64,000 nucleotides of DNA. It comes from Gyromitra esculenta (lineage: Eukaryota > Ascomycota > Pezizomycetes > Pezizales > Discinaceae). The notes under the pieces were generated by a model. That model saw nothing but the letters and a program-made list of their open reading frames with translations, made no database searches and had not been told where the DNA came from. The stretch is taken from NCBI GenBank assembly GCA_038503075.1, contig JBCAML010000002.1, forward strand, positions 1,984,001 to 2,048,000, written 5' to 3'. Shown one piece after another: positions 1-11,071 of this stretch (position 1 is the first letter of the stretch; each line of letters starts with the position of its first letter). The position numbers were made by a program, and so were the translations under genes.

Positions 1-157
1 TCAAGCTTTGGTTTAGCAGCTATAGCTATAGTAACATCTAGACTTGACCCAACAGGTAGCGTTCCCGCAGTAACACGATTATAACTAGACCGACATATCT
101 ACATCAGTATCAACCAAGAAAAAAGGGCGAAAAAGTCTAGGGCAGCAACCGCCTAGC
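1..157. other. Window edge, no gene seen
   Basis: Short AT-rich stretch downstream of the minus-strand gene at 158-685. It probably holds the 3' untranslated region of that gene. No feature is recognised. Confidence 0.4.
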
Positions 158-685
158 TTACTGAAAGGGCTTCACCCCGACCAGAGCCGCCTCCAGCTCC
201 TCTCTCAAAACCGCCGGAATAACAACCCTACCGGCTGAAACCCCATAATTCAGATTCCCCGAGCTAATAAAGACAGGCTTTAATTCTTCTCGTCCGCCGG
301 CCTTCCCGACGCCCAGGCGGTCTTGGTGTTGCAGTATATAATTATGCAGCCTTGCAGCTGCTCGCAGGTCGCTCTGAACACCTTCAAGTCCCTCCATAGC
401 TACACTAAGCAGTGTGTCGTATAGCTCGTCGCGCTGGTGCTTTTCCTGCTCGTGCTGTTTCTTGCGCTGGCGCAGGGCTTGCGACTCTTTGTCGAGCGCA
501 ACCTGTAGATCCCCGCAGCTCGGGAACGTTTTTTGGTGAGTCAGCGGGTCTCGAGATGACGGTGCTTCCAGGACCTCGGTCTGGTCCCAGAAGTGAGGTG
601 GGGCCTGGTCGCGTGCGTTGAGTAGGAGCAGTGTCGAGTAGTAGCACGTTTGTGGGTACGTATTAAAGGATTTAGTATTATTCAT
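158..685 (-). CDS. Hypothetical 175-aa protein with charged central region
   Basis: A single uninterrupted reading frame of 175 residues. The first ATG is at 685, giving MNNTKSF; the open frame continues upstream only to a TTG at 712, so ATG 685 is the chosen start. The middle part (about residues 70-100) is rich in Lys, Arg, Gln and Glu and could form a short coiled coil (for example KESQALRQRKKQHEQEKHQR). The C-terminal third is more hydrophobic and ends VLREELEAALVGVKPFQ. No signal peptide, membrane segment or catalytic motif is visible, and I do not recognise the family. Third-position GC is higher than in the flanking non-coding DNA, which supports a real gene. An unseen upstream exon cannot be excluded. 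Confidence 0.5.
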   Translation of the reverse strand: MNNTKSFNTYPQTCYYSTLLLLNARDQAPPHFWDQTEVLEAPSSRDPLTHQKTFPSCGDLQVALDKESQALRQRKKQHEQEKHQRDELYDTLLSVAMEGLEGVQSDLRAAARLHNYILQHQDRLGVGKAGGREELKPVFISSGNLNYGVSAGRVVIPAVLREELEAALVGVKPFQ

Positions 686-2551
686 AAAGTTTTTTTTTGG
701 TGAATCCCACAAAGGTAGCTTGTATATATTTGTGAGCGCTTTTTTCTTTAGTTTTGTTGCTTCCGGTGAGGGGGGGGAAGGGGGGGCGAGTAGGTAGATA
801 GGCGATCTGAATAAGTGTTTGTCAGTAAAGAAGGTGTGCTAGGTTTAAATTTGTTTGTTAACCAACTCTTCGAAAACAAAGATTTCTATGTTGGAGATGA
901 AACATGATTCAAAGGCTACAGTTCCAAGAAGCAGCGGCCACTGTTCTATGGTTTGGTATCACGAAACCTCAACATAGTATTTAAAGGATATCACGTAGTA
1001 TTAGATTTAGGTGGCAGGTAGGAGAATCTCGGTAAGGAAAAGCCCCCTGGCGGAGAGCGATTTCTGTTCTATAATTAACTAACATAATATCTAATGGGAC
1101 ATAAACTACATAGAAATCTATACCGTACGCGTGCCAAGGGAGAAAGAGAGCATAAACGGAACAATGAAATCCAAAGTCAAACCTACGAGCAAAGAAGAAG
1201 GTTAAAATCGACCATTAATAATCAGGTGACCAATACACGTCCCAAAGACTAGGGTTGTATATAAGGCTCCCTATAAGCTCTTCTGATATGTGTTCACTCT
1301 ACATCTCGCAAACTACAACCTGGATGCCACGAAACTCTAAGATATCCAAGACAGTGTAACCGGAACAGCTCAGTCACACCCACAGGCTAGACCCTCCCTT
1401 ACGTTGAAGATTAAGTCTTCACCCATGCTTTCTGAGCTACAGTCCAGTAGAATAAGTCCTGTTTTCGACCCGAAATCTCTTACGGGAACCCCACACCCCC
1501 TACTTACGATGCCGTAGTAATTATCCATTCATCCTATTATGGATAGTCTTATAAGCATAGAGTGTGTGGAGCTTCTGCAAAGAGTTTCGGATCCGAAACG
1601 GTGTCTTTTGTTTGTTGGCATGAGCTCAGTTGGTGTTCTGCGTGAGGGATACTCTGAGCTGCGAACGCGTCCTTTGCTACTTTCAGTTTCTACTGTCTCG
1701 GAGTTCACAGGGTGGCGTGGTTTCCACGTTGGAATTTGCGAGATGAGGTGACCGTGGCTATGATTAAGCACGCTATGGATTAGTTGCTGAGTTTAGTGTT
1801 TGTGTCACGCATATTTTGCGACATAAAGCTAGCAAAGTCTAGTTGTTACGCTTTTCAATTAGTGTGTTGTATGGTCCGATTAGTAGATGTCACAGCTAGA
1901 ATGTGTATTTATTTGCACAGTACCCTATTATCCATGTAGAATAGTAATTGATCTCTGTTAGGCCCATAGATATTTCAGCGTGATAGAATTTGAGTTCTGT
2001 TGAAGCGATTCTGCATCTCTAGCTTGACTGTATAATCTCTTGTTTCCTAGAATAGCACTTATATCTAGCTATAGCGAGGCGTAGAAACACATCAGCTTTG
2101 ATGTCTGAGAATGAATGGCGCGATTGCGGGAGTTGTGGAGGGCCACACAATACTAAGGGTGATATATGCGAGTGATAGATCATGACCTGCTTGACAATCC
2201 AAAGCACGAATCATGACCCTATATAATTGAAGGCAAAGCGCTATAGGTCTTGGCAGTAGTAATCTGTTGGAATTAGTGCCGGTAGTAAACGAGTCAGTAG
2301 CAAGATATCTAAACACTCGCATGTATCTAATCTCTGGCCTGCAGAAAGTCACCAAGCCCGCTCCCAGCCGCGAAGTATTTACGAAAATCTTAATAGTTCT
2401 GTCTGTTTCGGGCGACGAATGTTTCCCGTTGAAAAACGCCAGTGCTTACACTAACTAAAGAACACTAAATGACATACTGCACGCTTTGGCCTTATCGCTA
2501 ATAGTGCATGCATGCCTGCATGCAGCTCTCGTGATCATGAGCCCTGGACCC
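686..2551. other. Intergenic region, no gene seen
   Basis: About 1.9 kb, AT-rich, with only short overlapping frames on both strands and no recognisable protein. The first part should hold the promoter of the 158-685 gene, including a G-run near 770-785. The last part should hold the 3' region of the senescence-domain gene. Confidence 0.4.
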
Positions 2552-3578
2552 TCAAATGTCGACATCTTCCATCTGCCCAGCTTTAGCCGCCCCAACTCCT
2601 GCCTCGCCCGCCTGCCATACAACACTCGTCCCCAGCGTCGCATCAACTGCAACCTGCCCTACGTTTCCTGCTGTTTGGCGGGCACTTTCCACCAACCCCT
2701 TCGCTTCCTGTCCGTGTTCGTGCTCGGCGATTCTAGAAGCACTTTCGCCCAACGTGGAGGACATATGGGCAGCACTAATCGTAGACATGTTAGAATACAT
2801 GCTAAGTGGTACTTTAATGTTAGAATCCATACCTTTGTCCAAGACCCGACCCTGCAACGACAGTAGCCTCCATAGCTTGATCCACTGCCTCCCGTGGTAA
2901 ACTCTTCTCCTTGTGTACCCCCGTCTTCGAATCCACGTTTGTAGGCCCGCCCCCAAGTTTCCCACCAATCCACTTCCCAGCCTCGAAAGTTGCACCACTC
3001 ACAGCACTAGAGATCTTCCCCGATAGCTCAGCGATCTTTCCACTCCCTTCGACCGTGCCATCAACGACTTTATGGGTTGTACTTGAGAATTTCGCTTCTT
3101 CGTATTTCTCCACGCCGTCTCTGCCCTCGACCCGTGCATCTGTCTTTGCTGTCCATTTCCCTGCTGTCCGTGCTGCAGCTTCTTTCACCGCTCGAGCCAT
3201 GTCATCTGCATCTGCAACTAGTCCTGCTTTTAGGAAACCATAGCCTACGAGCACACCTTCGAATTCCGTCGCTGCTTTCGACACCTCGGTGGTTTCGTCA
3301 TCTGCAGAGGGTGGCAGCTTCACCTCAACAAAACCGGTATCGGTTTCCGAGAGTGGGAAGGTGAAAAGGTATGTTAAAGAGTTGCTGGTCCCAACGATGG
3401 ACGACTCGGAGAGGGGGATGGTAAGGCTGTCGATGTTTAAGAGGAGCTTGTTATCAGAGTCAGGAAGCGGGAGGGTTAGAGTCAAAGTACCGGATTTGAG
3501 GATGATCCTTTCTGAGCCAACGAGCTGTGCGGCGGTGACGTTGGGGATCTGGACGAGAGGTGGGGAGACGGAGGTCAT
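2552..3578 (-). CDS. Senescence/spartin-type domain protein
   Basis: Two exons join in phase: 3578-2833 and 2774-2552, with a 58-nt intron (GTATGG donor, TCTAAC branch site, TTAG acceptor) between them. The product is 322 residues. The N-terminal half (about 1-95) is a beta-rich region beginning MTSVSPPLVQIPNVTAAQLVG. The C-terminal half is an Ala/Gly/Ser-rich amphipathic segment (for example VVDGTVEGSGKIAELSGKIS and GATFEAGKWIGGKLGG). This arrangement matches fungal members of the plant-senescence/spartin-associated family, which in animals and plants act at lipid droplets and membranes; the role here is inferred from family only. Without the intron the frame would stop at 2820, losing the last 70 or so residues. 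No signal peptide is seen. Confidence 0.75.
2775..2832 (-). other. Intron in senescence-domain gene
   Basis: 58 nt with GTATGG donor, a TCTAAC branch site 14 nt before the TTAG acceptor. Removing it restores one continuous frame ending QMEDVDI. Confidence 0.75.
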
Positions 3579-4453
3579 TTTGAGGCACTGGGCTTAAGTT
3601 TTGTTTTTTTGATGGTGATGGTGGAGGTGAGAATATATGTAGTTCTGGGAGGTTATCTACGTGTGGATTGCTATTGACCACTTTCCCTGTATCCCAGGAG
3701 CTACTCTTGGCAGGCGTTGGTGATGTCATCCCGTTGCAGTGGCGCATTTGAGCCGCACTAATGAACTCCCCACCAAGCAACGAGAGTTGAGAGCAGCGAT
3801 GCGTTTCTCTCGAGTCCATAGCACTAGAGTGGGCGCGCGAGTGCGTTTGGAAGAGGCTTGACTTATCTAGAGTACCCACACATCTTTATCCCTTACGCTG
3901 GTGCTTAGAGGCTGCCAAATACATCAGCCTCGATCAGGTAGATAAATGGCCGATCTTGCTGTATTGAGGAGTTTCCGAGCAAACGTTTACAATACCATGC
4001 GGTACGTAGCATGTCAACGAAACTTGGACCGCCTACCAGCCACAACATCAATACGTACACTAAGGAATATATGTAAAAAACATACTACTCTAGTTACTTA
4101 AAATATTCCAAGGAGGGGGGCTCCCCCTAAGCTCCCCCAACCCTCACCCCCCCAACCCAAAACCCCCTAACCCGAACCAAATAAGCCCTAACCCAAACCA
4201 TTAAACCAATAATTTAGCAGAAAGGCAGTGCCTAGTAGGTCCCAAGAAGCGAGCTTTTTTTACATGTATTCTCTAGGTGTGTGTGGTGTATGTACTGGTG
4301 TTGTTGCTGGTAGGCGGTCCAAGTTTCGTTGACATGGTACTGCATGGTATGTTAAACTGACCCCCCCTGTCGGCCATGGTATTGTAAACATTCGCTCGGA
4401 GTTTCCTATCCAGATATGGGGGTTGAAACGAGACCTTGCACTCAGCCACCGAA
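3579..4453. other. Intergenic region with inverted duplication
   Basis: Between the senescence-domain gene promoter and the 3' end of the STAND pseudogene. It contains the imperfect inverted repeat 3968-4406 and its C-rich core, described separately. No gene is seen. Confidence 0.5.
3968..4406. repeat. Long imperfect inverted repeat with C-rich loop
   Basis: The left arm, 3968-4080, reads on the plus strand what the right arm, 4254-4406, reads on the minus strand. Shared blocks include GTTTACAATACCATG and a longer block at 4010-4038 whose core is GAAACTTGGACCGCCTACC. The right arm carries small insertions. The 170-bp spacer is strongly C-rich with CCCTAA-like words. The element sits just downstream of the STAND pseudogene stop. 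It could be an inverted duplication or a decayed foldback element. Confidence 0.65.
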
Positions 4454-7400
4454 CTAGTTGGCAGCTTTACCAGTGTAAGGATTAATACTTTTAAGTTGCC
4501 GTAGCATCTGTTGATCTGCTCCATCATCGTTAGCTGGTGGATGTTGATAGCTAACATCGAGTGGTATCGATGGCCATGTTGGTGATCTATCGCGAGCCAG
4601 TTGTTCTTGTATCAGCTCTTCACCTGATAGAAGACTATCTAGTTGATTTGAGGTTCGGCGGTCATCGCGGTTTATCGGAGAGTGGATGGCTGGGAATTGG
4701 ACCGTGTTATCTGGGTGGAACTTGGTAAGATGGCTGCGTAACTCCGGTTTAGAAGAGCAACCGAATTCTGCAATATGACATGATGCATATTGGCAGCGAT
4801 ACGGACGACTGTGCTTCCTCTCGTGCTGTTCTCTCGCCTGTTCGGATGGGAATCCTTCGTAAAAGAATTGGCAACGTGGAATATCGCATTCGAACCAATT
4901 AGGTCCATAGAAACTGCGCAAAAGTTCTCGGCAAGGATCAGCAGATCCTAAAGAGGATAGCTGTGCAAGTTCAGATCTCGCCCGTTGGACCTGAGTGCCT
5001 AAACCTGGGATGCCATTGTCTTTCAAACGCTTAAGCGTTCTATTGTCGTTGGATTGAGCGGCTGCCAAAAGCTGCTCAAATATTTCTAGGGGTTCAAAGG
5101 CCTGTAATCTTTTCCGAACAGTGGGTGACACTGAAACTTTCGATTTGAGTTCAACTCGGTGTTGATTCAGCATGCCCAGTAATTGTCTTAAAGAGCCAAG
5201 AAGTTTCTCGAGACCATCAGGCTTGCAGTTAGCCAGGTGATGACCAAAGGCTTCGACATGTCTGATCCAATAAACTACGGCATAATCTTGAAAAGAGTAC
5301 TGTCCACCCAAAACAAAATCTCGAACTTGGTCATCGGACAGACCTGCATCGAAACAATCAAATGTCAAGTATTGCACACAAAGTGTAGCGAGCTTTGTAT
5401 CCTCTATCCCGACATCGACAATTCCCCTATCAATTAAATGACTTTGTAAAGAGAATACGTCAATTCTGGATTTCAAAAAATAGAGGGAGATAGTCGATTT
5501 AATAAACTCACAATTTCGCAGTCGTGTGAACAAGCTCGACGGTATCATTTTCCACCTCTACAAGCGAGCCACATAACTCTTTTACCGTGACCTTTAGGCG
5601 CTGTTTGGGGTTAACTGTGCGGGTACTAAGGTTAATCGAAATTGCGCCTTGAATTTCATGCCACTTGAGGGGTCGCTTTGAGCAGACAATCCATCCCAAT
5701 AATTTCTTCGCTTGATGTTTTTCGGATTTAGCTTTATTGTTGTATATTCGTTCAACGACCCGAGCATAACTAATAGAAGGGGGCCAGCAATCAGTATCAG
5801 GCACGAAAAACGAATTCACAACCAGCTCTTACGCTTGTCCCAGGCCCTCGGGGAATATGTTCGCCCGAAGCTCGTAGTCGAGCTCTTCTTCAGTTGTTTG
5901 GTTTAAAAGATTGTCCATAACCAAGTAGCAGAATAAAAACATTCCTATACTGAGGTTTGAGTTCTGCTTTTGCGGCTCACGAGTAGTACTGAAGTTAATA
6001 CATACCTTCTGCCCGACTATATACGGTTGATATAATTTCAAGCTTTCTGGTATCGGTGAGTTCAAACTTCTGTTGGATATTTTTCGCCCATGTTTCTAAG
6101 TATGCTTTCATGTCCTCGGAGTTGTCTTCGCTCTCGATACGCTTTTTCTCAGCCTTAGATAATTTTTTAAGGATATCATCCTCGTTTCTGCTGATGAAAA
6201 GTATTCGTACGCGTGTGTGTTGCGGGACCATTGGTTGGGCGGCTGGCATGAACCACGCTAGAATCTTAATTCGCTCCGCTTTTTCACATTCATCTAGACC
6301 ATCAATGACAATATAGACTTTGTCGGTATTCTCCAAAGCAATACAAAGGAGCTCTTTCAATGTGTCGTTAGACTTTAAAACTACTTCCGGGGATTCGACT
6401 TGTTTATCGTAAATGAATGAGAGAAGATCTTCGTTTTGGTGTAGGAGTTGAGCTAAGATCCCACGAGCAACCGAGTCGACAGTACTTTTGTTCAGATCCC
6501 CGTGCTTGCAATAAAAAAAGCAAACAGAGGCAGAAGGCAACTTTCGCGCCTCTTCAATAGCGAGTGAAGCAAGTATAGTTTTCCCTAAAGAGAGGATTTA
6601 CCTTTAGCTTCAAGCGTAAGAACATAGCATAAACCATTCCATGTCCTCCGTGAATGGGATTTTAGTATTAAAGGAAAAATAACATACCAGCATCCGGGAT
6701 ACCATACAACCAAAGAATCGAACCCGCAGTTGAAAGCGGGTCATATCATGTCTTGAATGTTCCATCCTTGAGCAGCCAACGGCCTGTTCCTGGGTAAAGA
6801 TTTCGTATCTCCGTGAACTTTTCTTGATCAACATTGCTGTCTGCGGGTGCCAACCACTGAGTTACAGCTATGAGTTGCCTTCTTTTCTCCACTTCAAGGA
6901 GGCTGTTGAAGCTCTTTTCCGTCTTAATACGTGAGTTTCGTGCTGCTTCAAATTCTGCTAAAGACGCATGAGTCTCAACCAGACGCTTATGACGCTTGAT
7001 GTTATCAAGAATGTTTTTGAAGGATGCCCCAAAATTTTTCCATGTTGATTTGAAGAACAATTTCCAGCCTAAGCACAAGCCGTTAGGCTATGGCCAAACA
7101 GGAAGGGTAAGGGCTTCGGACTAACTTCGGCAGCTAGAAACCTTTAGAGCACGGTGGTGGAACTCCAGAACATCGTCATAAAACAACTCGAGTACCCTCT
7201 CCATAAGCGGCACATCGCGAAACACCATTTCGTATTTCTGAAATTGAGGAATGCTCTCTCCAAGCACTTTGTAGGCTTCGAGTAATTCATCGAAAGCTTC
7301 CGTCATGTTACTAGCGGCCTTTCACTGACAGTTAGTTCGCATAACTAGCATCAAGTAGCGAGTTATTACCAAAAGCAAGAATTTTATCGAGCCCTAAAGT

Positions 7401-7745
7401 TGGATATCATCATACGTCAACTTCTCTAACAAACCAAATTTTGGGACAAACTCATAGCCACTAATAACAGAATAAAGCACCTACCCAAACGAAGGCAAGC
7501 ACAGTGGAAGAATTCAAAAAGACCTCGATAATCTTTCCATATTACTCCATCCCTTCCAAAAACGGCTTAAGTCTGTTCAAGTTTGCAAGACCCTTGCTCG
7601 CTGCTTGTTCCTGTTGAATTTTGTGGATAGCATCGTGAACGTCTTGGAGGCTGGAAAATCTGAAATCATTCTCTTCGGTAGATGTGAGAGATACTCTGAA
7701 CCGTGATAAGGCTTTATGAAAAGCGCTAGCGCTGGTAGTTGACAT
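4454..7745 (-). pseudogene. NACHT STAND (NLR-like) protein with C-terminal C2H2 zinc fingers, two internal stops
   Basis: Eight exons join in phase: 7745-7485, 7393-7370, 7318-7126, 7068-6688, 6584-6006, 5944-5833, 5769-5512 and 5465-4454, about 939 codons. The N-terminus (MSTTSASAFHKALSRFRVSL) is the alpha-helical domain usual before fungal NACHT modules. The P-loop GIPDAGKT spans an exon junction; the family usually has Gly where Asp stands. Walker B is VYIVIDGLDECE, followed by a winged-helix region. Two C2H2 fingers near the C-terminus read CDIPRC..H...H and CQYASC..H...H. Two stops break it: TAA at 7544-7542 where Gln is expected after FLEGME, and TGA at 6748-6746 where Trp is expected in LLKDGTFKT(W)YDP. 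Such proteins act in non-self recognition and programmed cell death in fungi. The rest of the frame and all splice sites are intact, so inactivation looks recent. A sequencing error at both sites is possible but unlikely. Confidence 0.75.
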
Positions 7746-8010
7746 TTTATGCTGGACAAGTATCTCCTTAAACTGTGCGACTATCACCAATCTGTTGAAT
7801 ATCTCGCTTACTTGGATTGATTTCACTGAAAAATGGAGTTTGTCAAGTTCTGACGAGGTAGAGCCTCATCTTGAACCACCTACCTAATTCGTCGGCTTCA
7901 GCGCACTCAGGTAACACACTGGCGAATTTGAAATTAAATCCGAATCACCCGCTCATTAGCAAGCCTGTGCTCCACATTAATTCTGGCGACATCAGTACTG
8001 GGTGTGACCT

Positions 8011-8042
8011 CGGAAAACTTACAAAGGTATCGTACGCGTATA
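8011..8042 (+). repeat. 32-bp sequence repeated inverted at 11072-11103
   Basis: Begins CGGAAAACTTACAAAGG and ends in CGTACGCGTATA. It matches the reverse complement of 11072-11103 at 30 of 32 positions. The pair brackets nearly the whole repeat-rich block and may be the ends of one 3.1-kb element or of two related ones. Confidence 0.55.
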
Positions 8043-9364
8043 CGCTACCTATATGCTTTCCACTGCGTCGCAACCAAAACACTCTAATACAGCCGAGTAA
8101 TGTCAGCTCTCGGTATTCACAGGGGGATACAGACCATCATAGGTTAGGAATGTAGTTTGTAAGTAGGTATCGTGGCGGCAAAAAGCCTCATTTTATGTGG
8201 CAAATATTGGTTTAGGTTTTTCTTTCTTTAAAGTACTACGGCTGTGGGGGCAAGTCTGATGACAGGTGACGGTGTAAGTAGGAACTGTCAGTCTTTCTTC
8301 CTACCCCACAACTCTTCGGGAGACCTAATGAAAGTGGTAAGAGGTGGTGAATGTTATGTGTTAAACATTGAATAAAGTTAGTTAGTAATTCAAATGAGTT
8401 TGAGTCCCCCAAGAAAAGAGCTGCGCCGCCACCTGTCAACAGACTTTCCCCAACACCCGTAGTAAAGTACTTATGATACAGAAAGATACGTATGATTCGG
8501 GCAAGGAACGTAACGTACTGAAACTAAAGGTACCCTAACCAGTACAGTATTTCCCCACTTACCGGCGCTCCCTTAGTAACGTCGCGGCATTTTGACCAGA
8601 TTGCACCACCCGAAGTTTCCCAACAAGCATTGGTAGGATGTGCTGAAAATTTACAGTATGGTAGCATGATATCTGGTGTATAGTCTACCAAGTTTAATTT
8701 ATACGAGCTTGGTGAGCTTGGTGCTGTCCCTGTTCTTGCAGCCGAGTATTGTGGTCATGGCTCTTTGCACCAATTAAACCAGCACGAAGCCCCAACTCCA
8801 GAGCTGGGCTGCTGCGACCAAGGACGATTGCACGCATTACTAGCCAAAAAAAAAGTTTGTAACGGGGGCAAAGTTGGATAACAACCAGATCTACATTTCG
8901 GAGGCTACAACCTACGGAATTTAACACTGACAACTATAAATTACAGACTAATTTGTATATTGAACAGCCACAAAATAAACAGCAGTGGTAAGCTGATTGT
9001 GGGCTGGGGAATTGTGTTGTTAATGGGGCATGGTTGCTGCCGAGGTTTACCCACGTCTCCTATACTACTTTACTCATACCATTCCTTAACTTGCATTTTT
9101 TTCAAATTTTTCAAATTGTTTTTTGTGCTTCTAAAACCTAGTGACTCAAATGCTACGCCGTTACCGAGGGAGCGCCAGTAGGTAGGGAAACTATATACTT
9201 AAAGAAAGAAAAACTGAAACCCATTGCCACATGAAATAAGGCTCGTTGCTGTCAGCTGATACCTGCTTACAAAACTAGCTTATGATGGTCTATATCCCCT
9301 GCGAACACCAAGAACTGAAATTACCCAGCCGTATTTTTACTGTAGGTATAGGTACCGCATTAAC
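8041..9364. repeat. Long-armed inverted-repeat element, interrupted by a MITE
   Basis: The left arm (8041-8235, then 8547-8594) matches the reverse complement of the right arm (9147-9364). Shared words include GACCATCATA, TTTTTCTTTCTTTAA and GGCGCTCCCT. A family-A MITE inserted at 8236-8462 breaks the left arm. The core between the arms (about 8595-9146) has no recognisable coding content. Without the insertion the element would be about 1.1 kb with arms of roughly 220-240 bp, like a foldback or large non-autonomous DNA transposon. Confidence 0.6.
8236..8462. mobile_element. MITE family A, copy 1
   Basis: 227 bp flanked by TA on both sides (8234-8235 and 8463-8464). The imperfect terminal inverted repeats of about 40 bp begin CTACGGCTGTGGGGGCAAG and close with CACCCGTAG. 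The TA flank is the target duplication typical of Tc1/mariner-type elements. It has no coding capacity. It lies inside the left arm of the 8041-9364 element. Confidence 0.75.
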
Positions 9365-9374
9365 TAGAATTATA

Positions 9375-9504
9375 CTTGTTAGCAGGAATACGAACCAGAA
9401 AACATGGAGGGGGTGGTATTGTACGCTGCGGTATTAGACACGGATTCCGTAGCACACAAAGAAAGCTATACCCCGTGTTTTCTGGCTCGTATGCCTGCTA
9501 ACAG
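9375..9504. mobile_element. MITE family B, copy 1
   Basis: 130 bp with terminal inverted repeats of about 35 bp starting CTTGTTAGCAGGAATACGAA. The left flank is TA and the right flank is TT, so the target duplication has been altered. It is a close relative of 55753-55881. Confidence 0.7.
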
Positions 9505-9565
9505 TTTTCGCCACCTGCTGCTGTTTCTGGTGTTAATTGCCGTATATGTACCTCCAAACCAAACT

Positions 9566-9620
9566 TCAGGGGTAGAGGAAAGTCTGTCACCAAGGGGCGG
9601 TGCTGGTGGCGGTGCTTCTC
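9566..9620. repeat. Fragment resembling a family-A terminal repeat
   Basis: Contains GAAAGTCTGTCACC and GGGGCGGTG, matching the family-A end, without a partner arm. It is probably a truncated copy just left of copy 2. Confidence 0.4.
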
Positions 9621-9637
9621 TTCATGCTCACTAAGTA

Positions 9638-9874
9638 CTACGGGTGCCGGGGTAAGTCTGTCACTAGGTGGCAGTGCAGCCCTTCTCTTGAGGGACCTAA
9701 GCTTGCTTGAATCTCTAGATTTTACCAATTAGCGTAGAATGATACCTAGTGCATATCATCCTTCACTTATTAGAAGCCTTATCAGGGCTCGCTAAGAGTT
9801 GTGGACTAAGAGGAAAGGTTGTTTTCTCTTATTCGCACCGCCACCCGGTGACAGACTTATCCCGACACCCGTAG
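9638..9874. mobile_element. MITE family A, copy 2
   Basis: 237 bp flanked by TA (9636-9637 and 9875-9876). Its terminal repeats are the best preserved of the family: CTACGGGTGCCGGGGTAAG at the left, and the reverse complement of CTACGGGTGTCGGGATAAG at the right. No coding capacity. Confidence 0.8.
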
Positions 9875-10067
9875 TACGGATATTTCGCCATACAGATTCA
9901 CCACCCATGTTTTCGGGTCCATACCCTGCATGGACCACGAGTACTCAAACCTTGTTATACTGGAGACGACCCCCTGGCAATCCATTACCTATCGAGTGAT
10001 ATGCCTCACTAGGCCTAGCCCCATCGCCCTGTAGGGGGTAGTATGCCCCGAACGAAGAGCCATATCG

Positions 10068-10455
10068 TACCGTATATATATCTCCAAAAGAAGAGCCCGG
10101 GCCTATTCCAAAAATCCTGGCCAGGAACACTTGCTGGATAGGTAGTTTCTATGTCTTATTCAGAGCGATGGATGACGTTGGGTGGCAAAGGCGACAAAAT
10201 TTTTTTTTAGGGCCAATCATATAGATTCGTTTAACAATATTGTACTCGTGCGTTTTTACCAAGAATTTTCACGTGACCTAGCTCAACCAATCAAAAAATT
10301 CATATACTGACAGCAATTTTTGATTAGTCTAACCAGGTCACGGGAAAATTCTTAGTAAAGACGCACGAGTATGACAACCACCACCATCTTACCCTGTATT
10401 TTTGCCTGTATTTTTGGAATAGACCTGGGCCCTTCTTTTGGAGATATACGGTATA
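10068..10455. repeat. Inverted-repeat element enclosing a smaller MITE
   Basis: The arms 10068-10122 and 10404-10455 are reverse complements over about 50 bp (shared words TCTCCAAAAGAAG and CTATTCCAAAAAT). The spacer holds the separate MITE at 10245-10369, so one element landed inside another. Confidence 0.65.
10245..10369. mobile_element. MITE family F, nested
   Basis: 125 bp flanked by TA on both sides. The terminal repeats extend about 55 bp each (CTCGTGCGTTTTTACCAAG at the left, mirrored at the right), so nearly the whole element folds into a hairpin. It has no coding capacity. Confidence 0.75.
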
Positions 10456-10658
10456 TAGTCAGAGCACTTGGGACCTTGAGCTTTAATAAGCCTATGAAAA
10501 GCTCGCAGTCTGGACTTCACGCTGCTGTGCGGAGTTCGATCTTTCCTAGCTCGCTCCCATGGCCTCTGCTTCGCGGTGGTGCCCTACACAGTGCTTTTGA
10601 AGTCCTGATATTGGGTTATGGTTCTCTCATCCTTGTTCTTGAAGAGTGGCAATCAGGA

Positions 10659-10966
10659 GAAAGTCCATCAATTCTGAGGGGAGAAGGTTGGAGGGAATAT
10701 CTTCGACTTACTAATCTAATTTTATACATTATAATCTTAATTGGTATTTTTTAGGATTATAAAAGGCTTAGAAACCCCTCTGGAGAGACCTGCGCACAGG
10801 CTATGACAGCTGGAGCTCGGTTGTAACTACACACCACATATTCCTCCCATTTATTCCATCTAAATGGTGCCTTTGACAGTTCTAGAAACATAGATGCAAT
10901 TAGAAAAGCATACTGGTATTTTTGGTATTTTTTTCGATTTTTTCCCTCCAGAATTGATGGACTTTC
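10659..10966. repeat. Inverted repeat pair, about 22-bp arms
   Basis: GAAAGTCCATCAATTCTG at 10659 is repeated inverted near 10949-10966. The 260-bp spacer is AT-rich and has no gene. It could be another decayed MITE. Confidence 0.45.
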
Positions 10967-11071
10967 ATTTTGAACTTTTTTTCGGTTGCTAACTCGAAAA
11001 CATGTAAACTTTCGACCATAGACAATACAATAATTATACCACAGACTATATATTTCCAGCTAATGCGGCAT

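Noticed and set aside
4111..4198. CCCTAA-like words as a true telomere
   Set aside because: The words are irregular and interrupted, with no tandem array; at most a degenerate internal patch.
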